A stretch of 64,000 nucleotides of DNA from Saprospiraceae bacterium (GCA_020628645.1 JAHDES010000033.1:1-64000), one strand, 5' to 3'. Positions 25,450 through 35,205 are shown, counted from the first letter of the stretch. Numbers and translations: made by a program. The notes: generated by a model from the sequence alone, not told the origin.

Positions 25450-27882
25450 TTACTCAATGACCACTTTTGCAGTTCCCACTTTATTTGCTCCAATAATTTT
25501 TATTATATAAATACCTTTGGTGGCATTACTCAGATCAAGCTTTGCCACTTGATAATCAGAATGATTGAAAGCTGGATTTAATACCCCTGATTGAAGTAAT
25601 TGTCCTTGAAGATTAATAAGTTCAAATTTTTCCCCTTCTGAATATTCTAGCCAAATGATACCATTACTTGGATTGGGAAATACCTGTACATGCGTTAATG
25701 CTTTTGTATCAATTGTAGCCGTTTCCAATTCATTATTAAAACCAAAAGTAGGTGCCTTGATGACAAAATCACCGAGTCCGTTTGGAATTCTAGCATACGA
25801 CAAATCGGTTTCTTGTTCTTCATATTGTACCCGATTAATAACGATTCCTTCTGCATTAGAAAGTAAGATCGTTTCTCCACCAGCATTGAGTTTGAAATTG
25901 GTATGAAGAGGCCCTTGTTCTTCATCATCATCAGCCCAAAGCATCAAATAACGATCAGGCGATAGAGTAGTCCCTTCAGGAAAACGCCATTTCGTGATAT
26001 TATTTTCATCATCAGAAATGGAATAACCCGTCAGATCAATAGTAGCATTTGTATTATTGTACAATTCAATCCAGTCGTCATATTCGCCCATTTCATCGCT
26101 CATTGTTGCATCATTAGATGCCATAAGCTCATTAATTACAATATCGGAGGAAAGTTCTTCAGCCGCTTCTACTTGATAGATAAAAACATCATGTTCCGCA
26201 CCTTTTGGATAAAAAGAAGCCGTATTATTTTCATCATTAGCAATCGCTTCTACATAGAATCGAACATAACTAGAAGCTGGAAAACTAGGAATAGTTCCTT
26301 CATAAGTGCCATCTCCATCTTCATCTGTCATCAAAGTATACTCAAAAGCCCCTTCAAAACCACCGCCATAATGAAGCCGAATTTCATGCACGCCAATAGA
26401 TGCGTCATCTTCAATATTTACTTGTACCTCTACAGTTTCTCCGACATTTGGTCCAGCCATCATTCCATTAGTAGAACTAAAACTTAAATCTTGAATGCCC
26501 AAATAAGGACGATCAACAGAGTCTAAATTACTTAGGAAATTATGACGATTGCTTATAAATGATTTTAATTCATCAACGCCTGTTGTAAATTGACTATAAG
26601 AGAAAATTTTCTTAGGATCATCGGCTACTCGTTGGTCTAATTTCTCAAAAAAGACATCAATGCGATTATGCATTTCAGATGGGATAAAATGCTCTTCTAA
26701 GATGGTACGTACATGGGCTAAATAGCGTTGACGAATTTCATTATTCAACATTAAACGATTTAATAAAGGAAAATCAGTATTATCCGTATTTCGAAATAAA
26801 CTCCAGCTAAATTCATCAGCTGGCATGACCGTATTCCCATCCACTTCTAAAGGAATGACTCGATCGGTAGCCTTATTCCAATACACATAATAATCCATAC
26901 CTCCTTTGTAGACATAGCTATCATCATCCATGAAAATGATTTCTCGTGCCAAGAACCAAAGCGCATGATCCACATCAATATGATATTTGAGTTCGTCATA
27001 TAATTCAGCAACAGGCAAATTATTCAGTTGCTCACAAGCATTGATCAGTGCTGCCCAAGGATCGTCTACATCGGTATTTTTGAGCGTATAATCTCCATTA
27101 TAATCGGTGGAATCGGGCCCATTGTAATTCAAGGTAGAGCGACCTTGCCCAAACATTCCACCACCGCCTCCGCCGCCACCTGGGCCTCCGCCACCTCCGC
27201 CAGGACCACCACCGCCCGCTGTCCAATCTGGATCAAGCGCACGCCAGCGCGTACCATCGTTATCGGTCCACCATTCGCTGATATAAGTGCCTTCGATTTG
27301 TTGTACATTACTGTATGGACCCCAATATTCGCCATTGATGTATAAATCAATAAAAGTCGATTTTAGAGCAGGAGAAAAGGCTTTAGATACATCATTGTAC
27401 AAAACTTCGCGCATCGAAGAAGGATCTTGAAAACCACAATTGAAGTTGAGATTATCATAACCCATTAGATCATGGTTTTTGTACACATCCAAATCAATAC
27501 TAAAGGATTTTTTCTCCGAATTATTCATGAAATCAGAAGTTGCTCCTTTGATACTCACCAAAACACTATCCAGTACTTCATCGTCATTAAACGTCAGAGT
27601 AGCAATGAGTGAAATACCAGGTGTGCCACCGCCTGGTCCGCCGCCGCCAGGGCCGCCACCTGAGCCATCTAATAGGGTAAACCAGTTGGATTCATTGAAA
27701 GTAAGTTCCATTTTATAGACATTATCGAGATTGTAAAGACCTTCTACTTCATTATCTCCTGTGATTAAATGTCCATCTGAAGTGATGTTCATTTCTAAAG
27801 GGAGAGATTGCCCCAAAGCCGTAGGTATACCCCCTAAATAGCTTAATGCTATAAAAAGTATGAGCGTATAATATTTCTGCAT
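25450..27882 (-). CDS. CotH-kinase / lamin-tail-domain secreted protein with T9SS type A sorting domain
   Basis: An 810-aa protein from the ATG at 27882, chosen because it gives a clean signal peptide (MQKYYTLILFIALSYLGG). The frame extends to an ATG at 27945, which would put a basic 21-residue tail before the signal. Residues about 40-450 resemble a CotH kinase domain, with LVSIKGATS, SFSIDLDVYKNHDLMGYDNLN, SMREVLYNDVSKAF and PLEVDGNTVMP. Two glycine/proline-rich tracts interrupt it near residues 75-90 and 225-250. A lamin-tail domain follows (IVINELMASNDAT, DDWIELYNN, LTGYSISDDE), then a T9SS type A sorting domain (VFPNPSNGIIWLEY). CotH proteins phosphorylate secreted proteins in spore formers; the role here is unknown. 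Confidence 0.88.
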   Translation of the reverse strand: MQKYYTLILFIALSYLGGIPTALGQSLPLEMNITSDGHLITGDNEVEGLYNLDNVYKMELTFNESNWFTLLDGSGGGPGGGGPGGGTPGISLIATLTFNDDEVLDSVLVSIKGATSDFMNNSEKKSFSIDLDVYKNHDLMGYDNLNFNCGFQDPSSMREVLYNDVSKAFSPALKSTFIDLYINGEYWGPYSNVQQIEGTYISEWWTDNDGTRWRALDPDWTAGGGGPGGGGGGPGGGGGGGGMFGQGRSTLNYNGPDSTDYNGDYTLKNTDVDDPWAALINACEQLNNLPVAELYDELKYHIDVDHALWFLAREIIFMDDDSYVYKGGMDYYVYWNKATDRVIPLEVDGNTVMPADEFSWSLFRNTDNTDFPLLNRLMLNNEIRQRYLAHVRTILEEHFIPSEMHNRIDVFFEKLDQRVADDPKKIFSYSQFTTGVDELKSFISNRHNFLSNLDSVDRPYLGIQDLSFSSTNGMMAGPNVGETVEVQVNIEDDASIGVHEIRLHYGGGFEGAFEYTLMTDEDGDGTYEGTIPSFPASSYVRFYVEAIANDENNTASFYPKGAEHDVFIYQVEAAEELSSDIVINELMASNDATMSDEMGEYDDWIELYNNTNATIDLTGYSISDDENNITKWRFPEGTTLSPDRYLMLWADDDEEQGPLHTNFKLNAGGETILLSNAEGIVINRVQYEEQETDLSYARIPNGLGDFVIKAPTFGFNNELETATIDTKALTHVQVFPNPSNGIIWLEYSEGEKFELINLQGQLLQSGVLNPAFNHSDYQVAKLDLSNATKGIYIIKIIGANKVGTAKVVIE

Positions 27883-28350
27883 GGATAAAGAATGTTTTAG
27901 TTGTTTGCGATAAAAAGAGTTTGTTTTAATTTGTAAAACGTTCAACTATAAATACAATTCAAGGCGAAAAAGTCATAATGATCTAGCTAAAAATCATAAA
28001 TTAGGAATATTTGGTGGGATGGAAATTTAAATTTTAGGCTTCAAACTTACGAAAAAATAGACTAGTTATATTAATTTATGATGATGATGAAATGATTGCC
28101 TTATTTTTTCTTTTAAATTAGAAAACATCCTTTTAAATGAGACTTTTTCTTATAATTCTTGTCTAAATACAAAAAAACATCCCATAAAAGCTTAAAAATC
28201 GAACACATTAGCCGTACCTTCGTACCTTTAAATAGGATGGGGAATAATTCAAACTAAAAATTAGTAAAATTATTCCCCATCCTATTTTGATATAACCACA
28301 TGTTTTAACGAAATAAGACTAAATTACTAACCACCAGATTATAAGTTATC
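27883..28350. promoter_or_regulatory. Divergent spacer with a 20-bp perfect stem-loop upstream of pckA
   Basis: This spacer separates the CotH gene (leftward) and pckA (rightward). At 28230-28249 AAATAGGATGGGGAATAATT pairs perfectly over 20 bp with 28268-28287, around an 18-nt loop, ending 63 bp before the pckA ATG. Because neither neighbour is transcribed into it from upstream, it is unlikely to be an ordinary terminator. A leader structure or an operator is more plausible. The remainder is very AT-rich, with no ORF. Confidence 0.5.
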
Positions 28351-29937
28351 ATGAAAAAATTAGTTCAGCAAAAGCAGAATACTAATCTGCAACCTGCCGC
28401 ACTCGTCGAACGCACGATTCAACTTGGACAAGGTAAATTAAGCGCATCAGGTGCACTTGTTATCAAAACAGGTAAATTTACAGGTCGTTCTCCTAAAGAT
28501 CGCTTCATTGTAAAAGATAGTTTAACGGAAAATTCCGTTGATTGGGGGGATATTAATATTCCTATTGATGCAGAAAGTTATCATCAATTGTACAATGAGA
28601 TCATTGAGTATGCTAATTCAACAGATGAGATTTATGTACGAGATGCTTACGCTTGTGCTAACCCGAATTACCGTTTAAATGTACGCGTACATACGGAATT
28701 CCCTTGGCAAAACTTATTTGCCTATAATATGTTTTTGCGACCTACTGAAAAGGATATGCAATCCTTTACACCTGATTGGCAGGTCTTCTCTTTTCCTTCT
28801 GTAAAAGCAAATCCTGTTGCACACAAAACACGACAAGATAATTTTGCCATTATCAATTTTACAGAGAAAACCATCATTATTGGCGGGACAGCTTATACGG
28901 GTGAAATCAAAAAAGGAATCTTTTCTGCTTTGAATTTTATTCTTCCTACCTTGAATAATGTACTACCCATGCACTGCTCTGCAAATGTGGGTGCAAAAGG
29001 AGATACCGCCTTATTTTTTGGATTATCTGGTACAGGAAAAACAACCCTTTCTAATGATCCAGAACGTCGTTTGATTGGTGATGATGAGCATGGTTGGTCA
29101 AAAGAATCTGTCTTCAATTTTGAAGGAGGATGTTATGCAAAAACGATTGATCTGTCTCCTGTAAAAGAACCACAAATTTTCAAAGCCATTAAATTTGGCG
29201 CGATGCTCGAAAATATTGGTTTTGAAGAAGATGGCTGTACACCTGATTATTCAGATGTAAGTATTACGCAAAACACACGAGTGAGTTATCCCATCTATCA
29301 CATTGATAATATTATGTATAATTCTCGTGGAGATGTACCTGAGAATATCTTCTTTTTAACTTGTGATGCATTTGGGGTCTTACCTCCTATTTCAAAACTA
29401 ACGAAAGAGCAAGCGATGTATCACTTCATTAGTGGATATACCGCAAAAATTGCAGGAACAGAGGAAGGTATCAATGAACCTGTCTCTACTTTTTCTTCTT
29501 GTTTTGGTGCACCATTCTTGCCATTACATCCAACTCGTTACGCGGAATTATTAGGAGAAAAAATAGAAAAAGGAAGCCGTCGTGGTGATGGTACAATCAA
29601 TGTTTGGTTGGTGAATACAGGCTGGACTGGAGGAGCGTATGGCGATGGATCAAGAATTGAATTGTCTTATACACGTGCGATGATTAAAGCAGCTTTAACA
29701 GGAGCATTGAATAAGGTAGAATACCATAATCATCCTGTTTTTGGATTAGCAATGCCCAAAACCTGTCCTGATGTACCTAATGCAGTCTTAAATCCTCGAG
29801 ATACTTGGCGAAATGAAGAAGATTATGATGAAATGGCAGCAGAATTAGCAGGTCGTTTTATCAAAAACTTCAAGCAATTTGCTGAGAAAGCAGGAGAAGG
29901 AGTAGTGAAAGCTGGGCCAGTATCTGTAAAAGCTTAA
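28351..29937 (+). CDS. pckA: Phosphoenolpyruvate carboxykinase (ATP)
   Basis: A 528-aa enzyme of normal length that converts oxaloacetate and ATP to phosphoenolpyruvate and CO2, the first committed step of gluconeogenesis. Motifs: the TGRSPKDRFIV segment near the N-terminus, MHCSANVG followed by the PEPCK-specific P-loop GLSGTGKTTLS (from about residue 224), the metal-binding LIGDDEHGW, and FEGGCYAKTIDL. The C-terminal NTGWTGGAYGDGSRI also fits. It belongs with growth on amino acids, acetate or ketone bodies, in line with the nearby CoA-transferase. A long stem-loop precedes it and a terminator follows. Confidence 0.97.
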   Translation: MKKLVQQKQNTNLQPAALVERTIQLGQGKLSASGALVIKTGKFTGRSPKDRFIVKDSLTENSVDWGDINIPIDAESYHQLYNEIIEYANSTDEIYVRDAYACANPNYRLNVRVHTEFPWQNLFAYNMFLRPTEKDMQSFTPDWQVFSFPSVKANPVAHKTRQDNFAIINFTEKTIIIGGTAYTGEIKKGIFSALNFILPTLNNVLPMHCSANVGAKGDTALFFGLSGTGKTTLSNDPERRLIGDDEHGWSKESVFNFEGGCYAKTIDLSPVKEPQIFKAIKFGAMLENIGFEEDGCTPDYSDVSITQNTRVSYPIYHIDNIMYNSRGDVPENIFFLTCDAFGVLPPISKLTKEQAMYHFISGYTAKIAGTEEGINEPVSTFSSCFGAPFLPLHPTRYAELLGEKIEKGSRRGDGTINVWLVNTGWTGGAYGDGSRIELSYTRAMIKAALTGALNKVEYHNHPVFGLAMPKTCPDVPNAVLNPRDTWRNEEDYDEMAAELAGRFIKNFKQFAEKAGEGVVKAGPVSVKA

Positions 29938-30003
29938 TACTGAGAACTTTTCGAGTTTTATTAAGTTGGAAAGTTTACCTTTCTTATATAAGAAATAAAA
30001 AGT

Positions 30004-30036
30004 AGGAGATGATCATTGTATCATCTCCTTTTTTAT
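30004..30036 (+). terminator. Rho-independent terminator after pckA
   Basis: AGGAGATGAT (30004-30013) pairs with ATCATCTCCT (30020-30029), followed by a run of T. It lies 67 bp after the pckA stop and before the permease gene. Confidence 0.8.
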
Positions 30037-30065
30037 TTAAGAAGTTTCATAACTTGCACAATTAA

Positions 30066-30806
30066 ATGGAACAACTCACCACTTTAGATTGGACGCTTGC
30101 AGCTTTAGCCATCTTTATTTTAGGATTATCCAAGGCTGGTATTAAAGGCATTAGTATTGCTGCGGTTACTTTAATGGCAATGGTGTTTGGAGGGAAAGCT
30201 TCTACAGGGATTATCATGCCGATGCTTATAGCAGGAGATATTTTTGCGGTCATTTATTACAAACGACATGTGCGTTGGGAGTTTTTAAAGAAACTTTTAC
30301 CATGGATGGTTTTTGGGGTGTTAATCGGCGTTTGGGTGGGAAAAGATTTACCAGAAACCACCTTTAAACAAGGAATGGCAATCATCATATTACTAACCGT
30401 AGGAATGCTATTTTGGTGGGATCGTCAAAAAGATAAACGCGTTCCTGACTATTGGTGGTTCTCAGGAATAATGGGGTGGGGGGCAGGTTTTACCACGATG
30501 ATTGGAAATTTAGCAGGAGCATTTTCCAATATTTATTTCCTTTCTATGCGCTTACCAAAAAATGAATTTATAGGAACAGCCGCGTGGTTATTCTTTATTA
30601 TCAATCTGTTTAAACTGCCTTTTCATATTTGGGTGTGGGAAACCATTAATTGGAGTACCGTTCAAATTAATCTCTATCTTTTATTAGCACTTTTTCTGGG
30701 ACTTTTGCTAGGAATTAATGTAGTTAAAAAGATAGAAAATCAGACTTATCGTAAAATGATTTTGATTTTGACTGCATTGGGTGCAATAGCCATCTTTTTT
30801 AGATAA
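30066..30806 (+). CDS. TauE/SafE family sulfite exporter-like permease
   Basis: A 246-aa membrane protein with about eight hydrophobic helices and the two-fold repeat layout of TauE/SafE (PF01925): an early LGLSKAGIKGISIAAVTLMA segment and a second-half WGAGFTTMIGNLAGAFSNIYF. The family moves small anions such as sulfite, sulfoacetate or thiosulfate across the inner membrane. The substrate here is unknown and no sulfur-metabolism genes are nearby. The ATG lies 12 bp after a short AAGTT-TCAT-AACTT palindrome. It has its own terminator-like hairpin downstream. Confidence 0.88.
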   Translation: MEQLTTLDWTLAALAIFILGLSKAGIKGISIAAVTLMAMVFGGKASTGIIMPMLIAGDIFAVIYYKRHVRWEFLKKLLPWMVFGVLIGVWVGKDLPETTFKQGMAIIILLTVGMLFWWDRQKDKRVPDYWWFSGIMGWGAGFTTMIGNLAGAFSNIYFLSMRLPKNEFIGTAAWLFFIINLFKLPFHIWVWETINWSTVQINLYLLLALFLGLLLGINVVKKIENQTYRKMILILTALGAIAIFFR

Positions 30807-30811
30807 AAAAA

Positions 30812-30841
30812 GCTTATTGGAATCCTTGGATCCCAACAAGC
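30812..30841. terminator. Terminator-like hairpin between convergent permease and PAP2 genes
   Basis: GCTTATTGGAATCC and GGATCCCAACAAGC form a 14-bp stem with two A-C mismatches. It is preceded by AAAAAAA, which reads as a T-run on the minus strand. It probably ends both convergent transcripts. Confidence 0.5.
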
Positions 30842-30880
30842 CATGTATGCTATGAAAACGGAAACAGATTTAATTTTTCT

Positions 30881-32344
30881 TTAAATGGGGTCTTGTGTTA
30901 ATTCTAATTTATTAATCGCATCGGAAATCTCATACCCTAAGCGCAATCCCTCCGCACAATCCATCCGAATATGAACGCCTAGCGGAATTCTTGAAAAGGC
31001 ATTTTCTTCAGCCATTGCTTCGAAGGTATTGAAGGTACGAGGCGCACCCAGAAATTCTTCTCTTCCTTCATGTGAACGATCTGTGAAATTGGTATCATTT
31101 CCAAAAGCATCTATAAATACACCCGCAGCAGCCGAAGCAAAGCAAGAATGACCAGAAGGATATCCAGGGAAACTAGGATTGGGCCAGTACACTAAACGAT
31201 ATAAATTCGTCTGAAAATCAGGATCAATAAACTCATGGATAAATACATTGGGGCGCATCACCATGTGTTCGTATTTGTATTTCCAAGTGGAGACCGCAGC
31301 ATCATTTAGGGAGAAGCCTAGTTTTAGATACAAAGCCAATGTTTGCTCTAAGTTAAGATCATATTGCTTGATGAGTTGATTGGCTATCGCATATTGTCTC
31401 GCTGGGGGACTAAACATTATACCTTCTACATCATCACTCCAAAATTCAGCAATCCACAATTGCTCGTCATCATTGGCTTTTGCTTCATTATTGACAGTAT
31501 ACACCTCCATCATCTCCGCAAAATAAGGGCTATTAGGATTTTCACTATAAGGAATTGGAGGCTCAGAAGTCGTTTCATCAGGAGCAATCACAAACGTTCG
31601 TACCGATCCCCAGTAAGGAAAAAGTGCTCGTTCTTCATCCGCTGAATAGGTCCAGTAACCGTCACCTGTAGGAGGTTCATAAGATAAAGGCTGAGGTGCT
31701 TGTAATTGAGTTTCAGCAGCTTGATCGGTTTTGCTATACTTTATAATCTCCTTAGCTACATGATCGCCCCATCTTTTGGAATCTTCCACTACTCGATTGG
31801 AAACACCTGCTCGAAGTTGATCCTCCATCTCTTTTTCTAGTTCTTTGATTTGGTGGGTTAGATCAAAAGGAGCAACATTAATTAAAAAGTGATCGAGTAC
31901 TTTTGAAAAACATTTATTCAGTGCAATTTCCCAATCGATGTTTCTTAGTCGGTTATCAGGGCGTATTCTTAATCCTTGAAGACGATCAGAATTAGAGGTA
32001 TAATTTTGCATACCTGGTACGGCGGTTTCATAGGCTGCCAAATTAATGTATGCCAATGCACGAGCAGATCCATTAGGGCGCATACCATAAGCATAACGTT
32101 CGAGTTCTAAAAATAAATTTGTCCATGCATGTACGATGTCATTGTCAAATGTAGCCACATTATCATTGTTGCCATCATTGTCGTTGTCTGGCCCATTTCC
32201 TGGACCGCTACCGTTTTCGGGGCCGCTTCGCGCTAATACGATTTGATCGAAGGATTCAGTGTTAGCTTCATCTTTAGTACAACTTTGGATGAAAAAGCAG
32301 GCAAATAAAAGGAATGCAAAAATTCTGATTTTAGTAATTTTCAT
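30881..32344 (-). CDS. PAP2-superfamily / vanadium-haloperoxidase-like lipoprotein
   Basis: A 487-aa protein from the ATG at 32344, chosen because it places a lipoprotein signal (FACFFIQSC) at the N-terminus; an upstream in-frame ATG at 32401 would bury it. The C-terminal half carries the three acid-phosphatase/haloperoxidase motifs in order: KYEHMVMRP (Lys and Arg-Pro), YPSGHSCFASAAAG (Ser-Gly-His) and SRIPLGVHIRMDC (Arg and His). In vanadium haloperoxidases these residues hold vanadate; in PAP2 phosphatases they hold phosphate. Which chemistry applies cannot be told from the sequence. A low-complexity GPENGSGPGNGPDNDNDG linker follows the lipid anchor. It should sit on the outer membrane or periplasmic face. 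Confidence 0.88.
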   Translation of the reverse strand: MKITKIRIFAFLLFACFFIQSCTKDEANTESFDQIVLARSGPENGSGPGNGPDNDNDGNNDNVATFDNDIVHAWTNLFLELERYAYGMRPNGSARALAYINLAAYETAVPGMQNYTSNSDRLQGLRIRPDNRLRNIDWEIALNKCFSKVLDHFLINVAPFDLTHQIKELEKEMEDQLRAGVSNRVVEDSKRWGDHVAKEIIKYSKTDQAAETQLQAPQPLSYEPPTGDGYWTYSADEERALFPYWGSVRTFVIAPDETTSEPPIPYSENPNSPYFAEMMEVYTVNNEAKANDDEQLWIAEFWSDDVEGIMFSPPARQYAIANQLIKQYDLNLEQTLALYLKLGFSLNDAAVSTWKYKYEHMVMRPNVFIHEFIDPDFQTNLYRLVYWPNPSFPGYPSGHSCFASAAAGVFIDAFGNDTNFTDRSHEGREEFLGAPRTFNTFEAMAEENAFSRIPLGVHIRMDCAEGLRLGYEISDAINKLELTQDPI

Positions 32345-32809
32345 TGTAATGCAATTTGAAAGATTATAAAATAGAAATCCGAAAGGATTGGGTCTATTCA
32401 TAAAAATTCGGCCGAAAGTATTATGAATGAAAAGTGTAAACTAAAATCGTATAGGTGTACTTTTAGAAGTTGATAAATAAGAAAGAGTAAAGGAAAAGTA
32501 CTCTTTTATGCTATTGTGAATTAAAGACAAGGGAGAAAAGGAAAGACCTACTTTTTTTTAGGAAAAAGTAAAATTTATTAAAAAATTTTTGATTATCAAT
32601 GCTTTAAATGAAGCTAATTTTTTCTGAAAATTTTAATTTGAAAAATAGAACACAGATTTCGCGGATCATTTGAATCACCACAAATGTTTCAATAAAAAAT
32701 AGGTGATGATTCGTATTATCTTTCTTATCCAGGTGTCATCAGATACTACATTAAGAATTTCTGATTTTTTTACAATGGATTTTGAATTGGATCTTGAAAT
32801 TTTCAAATC
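32345..32809. other. AT-rich intergenic spacer, no gene seen
   Basis: This holds the promoter region of the haloperoxidase-like gene (leftward) and the downstream flank of the SDR gene. I see only a weak imperfect inverted repeat around 32665-32720 (GAATC/GATTC with ACC/GGT). No ORF, RNA gene or clear promoter box. Confidence 0.5.
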
Positions 32810-33589
32810 CTACATCAAAGGCGAGTGTAATATTCCACCATCATTTACGATAACTGCACCCGTACAATAAGATGAAGCACCCGAAGCAAGGAAAACTGCC
32901 AAACCAGCCATCTCATCAGGTTGTGCCATACGATGAAGTGGAATCTTTTTAATAGCGTTATTGTAGATGTCTTCATTGGCCCAAAGTGCTGTACTCAATT
33001 TTGTTTTCACTAAACCTGGACAAATGACATTCACGCGAATATTATCTTTACCCCACTCAGCAGCTTGGTTTTGTCCCAACATAACCAAACTTGCTTTGCT
33101 CAAGTTGTAAGCTGCAAAGCCAGCAGTAGGATGTAAACCTTCAATAGAACTGATATGAATGATACTTCCTCCATTTTTCTTTAGATGTGGATAAGCAAGA
33201 TTAGATAAATTCATCGCAGCATTTACATTAATATCCATCGTTTTTTGGTAGGCAGCCATCGGCATTTGGTCGATCGGACCGAAATAAGGATTGGTGCCTG
33301 CATTATTGATAAGGATATCTATCCGACCATATTTTTCTACTGTTTTTTCAATCAAATTCTTGCAATCCTCATCTCGGGCTACATGACAAGCGATGCCTAC
33401 TGCTTCCAGTCCATCTGCTTTGAACTGTTCGGCAACTGCCTCTACTGCATCTTGTTTTCGACTGCTAATCACTACTTTCGCACCAAACTCTGCCAATCCG
33501 CGTGCCATCGCTTCACCAATACCTTTACTAGCTCCTGTTACAATAGCTACTTTTCCATCCAAACTAAATAAGGGTTTAATACGATTCAT
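32810..33589 (-). CDS. Short-chain dehydrogenase/reductase (SDR)
   Basis: A 259-aa classical SDR. The NAD(P)-binding TGASKGIG sits at residues 18-25, the NNAGTN motif at about 95-100, the catalytic Ser in HISSIE (about 147), and the YNLSK pair gives Tyr161 and Lys165. The cytoplasmic Rossmann fold oxidizes an alcohol or reduces a ketone. The Arg in VVISSRKQD after beta-2 hints at NADP preference, but that is inference. It closely resembles SDRs annotated as glucose/3-oxoacyl-ACP dehydrogenase-like; the substrate is not determinable. It is divergent from the GntR regulator, with a 295-bp spacer. Confidence 0.92.
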   Translation of the reverse strand: MNRIKPLFSLDGKVAIVTGASKGIGEAMARGLAEFGAKVVISSRKQDAVEAVAEQFKADGLEAVGIACHVARDEDCKNLIEKTVEKYGRIDILINNAGTNPYFGPIDQMPMAAYQKTMDINVNAAMNLSNLAYPHLKKNGGSIIHISSIEGLHPTAGFAAYNLSKASLVMLGQNQAAEWGKDNIRVNVICPGLVKTKLSTALWANEDIYNNAIKKIPLHRMAQPDEMAGLAVFLASGASSYCTGAVIVNDGGILHSPLM

Positions 33590-33800
33590 TTTACTGTTAT
33601 TTTGAAATGATTAAAGAAAGAAAAAAATGTTAGAATTAGATAGATATTTAAATTTAACAAGCCACAAGATAATGAAAATCTGTTATTTATCTACTTGCTT
33701 TTCTTTTTCAGGAAAATATCAATAATACCAAATAAAATAAGGAACAATACTTATTTATAAAATATTTATCAAAATAGAACTTAAAATTTGAAATATTTAT

Positions 33801-33830
33801 TATATTTGTATTGTAGCATAGAATAGCATA
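33801..33830 (+). promoter_or_regulatory. Candidate promoter and direct repeat before the GntR regulator
   Basis: TATATTTG at 33801-33808 matches the TAnnTTTG -7 box, about 77 bp before the ATG. Just downstream, TAGCATAG occurs twice (33814-33821 and 33824-33831), separated by AA, which could be an autoregulatory operator. The -33 element is not clear. Confidence 0.35.
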
Positions 33831-33884
33831 GCTTAGTGTGAAATTTACCCAAACTAGTTTTGGACTGCTTAGAACAAGTCAATA

Positions 33885-34904
33885 ATGCATACAAAAGTAC
33901 TGGACAAAATACAGGAGCTCGAAGAAGTGGCGCTGCTATCCAAGCATGAGCAATTGGTTAACGGTATTATAAATGCAATTGATGAAAAGATTTTAGTGCA
34001 AGGTACCATGTTACCTTCCGTAAATTTTATGGTGAAGGAATTGGGTTTTGCTAGAAAGACGATTGTTAAAGCTTACAATGAGTTGAAAGAACGAGGTATT
34101 GTCGAATCTAAAAATCGACTCGGCTATTTTATTGCGAATGAATCGACGGAACTTAAAATGAAAGTGGCTGTTTTGCTATATGCTTTTCATCCGTTCCAAG
34201 AGATTTTTTATAATACACTGCGTGAACACTTAGGCGATCAATATCAATTGGACGTTTTTTTCCATCATAATAATATAGAAGTCTACGAAACAGTATTGAA
34301 TAATATCATAGGACGCTATGGTATGTATGTAGTAGCTCCCATTCATCATCAAAAGACACAAGAGTTATTGTGTAAGATTCCTGAGAGTCGGCTTTTAGTG
34401 GTGGATCGATTTGAATACATTGACAATGAATACAGCTACATTTCGCAAGAGTTTGAAAAATCGACTTATAGCATCTTACTTAAACTAAAAGAGGAAATCT
34501 GTCAGTTTGAGGAGTTTGTATTGTTCTTTAAAGAGGATTCTGATTATCCGGAAGGAACGAAATTAGCGTTTGAACAGTTTGTACAAAGCTTTCATTTAAA
34601 TGGTAGAGTAGAAGATCGCTATAAGAAAGGTAGTGTCAAAAAGAATTGTGTTTATCTTACAATAGGGGATATTGATTTGTGGGGTTTACTAAAAGATTGT
34701 ACAGCGCACAATTTGGAGATTGGAAAAGATGTCGGAATTCTATCTTGTAATGATACTCCCGTAAAAGAAATCATCTGTGGTGGTATCACTACCTTTTTTG
34801 TAGATTTTGAAAATATGGCGATGCAAGCAGCAGAATACGTTCAAGATAGAAATTTAGTACAAGAAATTATGCCCGTAAAACTGGTTCGACGAAAGTCATT
34901 GTAA
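33885..34904 (+). CDS. GntR-family regulator with LacI-like sugar-sensing domain
   Basis: A 339-aa transcription factor. Residues about 15-85 are a GntR winged helix (LPSVNFMVKELGFARKTIVKAYNELKERGIVESK). The rest resembles a periplasmic-binding/LacI-type effector domain (KMKVAVLLYAFHPFQEIFYNTLRE, YVVAPIHHQKTQELL, IGKDVGILSCNDTPVKEII). Family knowledge: this GntR plus substrate-binding fusion is common beside SusC/SusD loci in Bacteroidota and controls them in response to a sugar. It is followed on the same strand by SusC, with a 301-bp leader, so it is a good candidate for local control of the whole downstream locus. Effector unknown. Confidence 0.9.
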   Translation: MHTKVLDKIQELEEVALLSKHEQLVNGIINAIDEKILVQGTMLPSVNFMVKELGFARKTIVKAYNELKERGIVESKNRLGYFIANESTELKMKVAVLLYAFHPFQEIFYNTLREHLGDQYQLDVFFHHNNIEVYETVLNNIIGRYGMYVVAPIHHQKTQELLCKIPESRLLVVDRFEYIDNEYSYISQEFEKSTYSILLKLKEEICQFEEFVLFFKEDSDYPEGTKLAFEQFVQSFHLNGRVEDRYKKGSVKKNCVYLTIGDIDLWGLLKDCTAHNLEIGKDVGILSCNDTPVKEIICGGITTFFVDFENMAMQAAEYVQDRNLVQEIMPVKLVRRKSL

Positions 34905-35205
34905 CATAAATTTTCTAACATTTATAAAATCAAAACGAATCGAAAAACCTTGACATTTAACACGTCTTAGAAGTTTAATCCCAAACTTCATTTACCCAAT
35001 TTTGAAAGAAAAGAAGAAGGGCTTTTATTTACAATCTAATGATGATGTACAGACTAAAGTCTGTTCTACTAGTTCTATTAAAAATCATTAAACCTAAATA
35101 AAGTGTTCTTCTGTTAAGTTTACGGATATAAAAAACAATCTGCCCAACATCGTGCGTGGACAGATTGCGTTCATTAATATTTAATAAGTAAAAAACAAAA
35201 GTACG
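34905..35205 (+). promoter_or_regulatory. SusC leader region with three hairpins
   Basis: The spacer before susC holds GAAGTTT/AAACTTC (34970-34989, loop AATCCC), ACAGAC/GTCTGT (35049-35064) and a longer stem with AATCTG and CCA pairing with TGG and CAGATT (35137-35166), the last about 40 bp before the susC ATG. The last one lies where a leader RNA of susC would be. No strong promoter box is evident. Confidence 0.4.

Noticed and set aside
27028-27350. Plus- and minus-strand frames across the glycine-rich part of the CotH gene.
   Set aside because: They arise from the GC-rich Gly codons on the other frames; the CotH frame has clear domain signatures.
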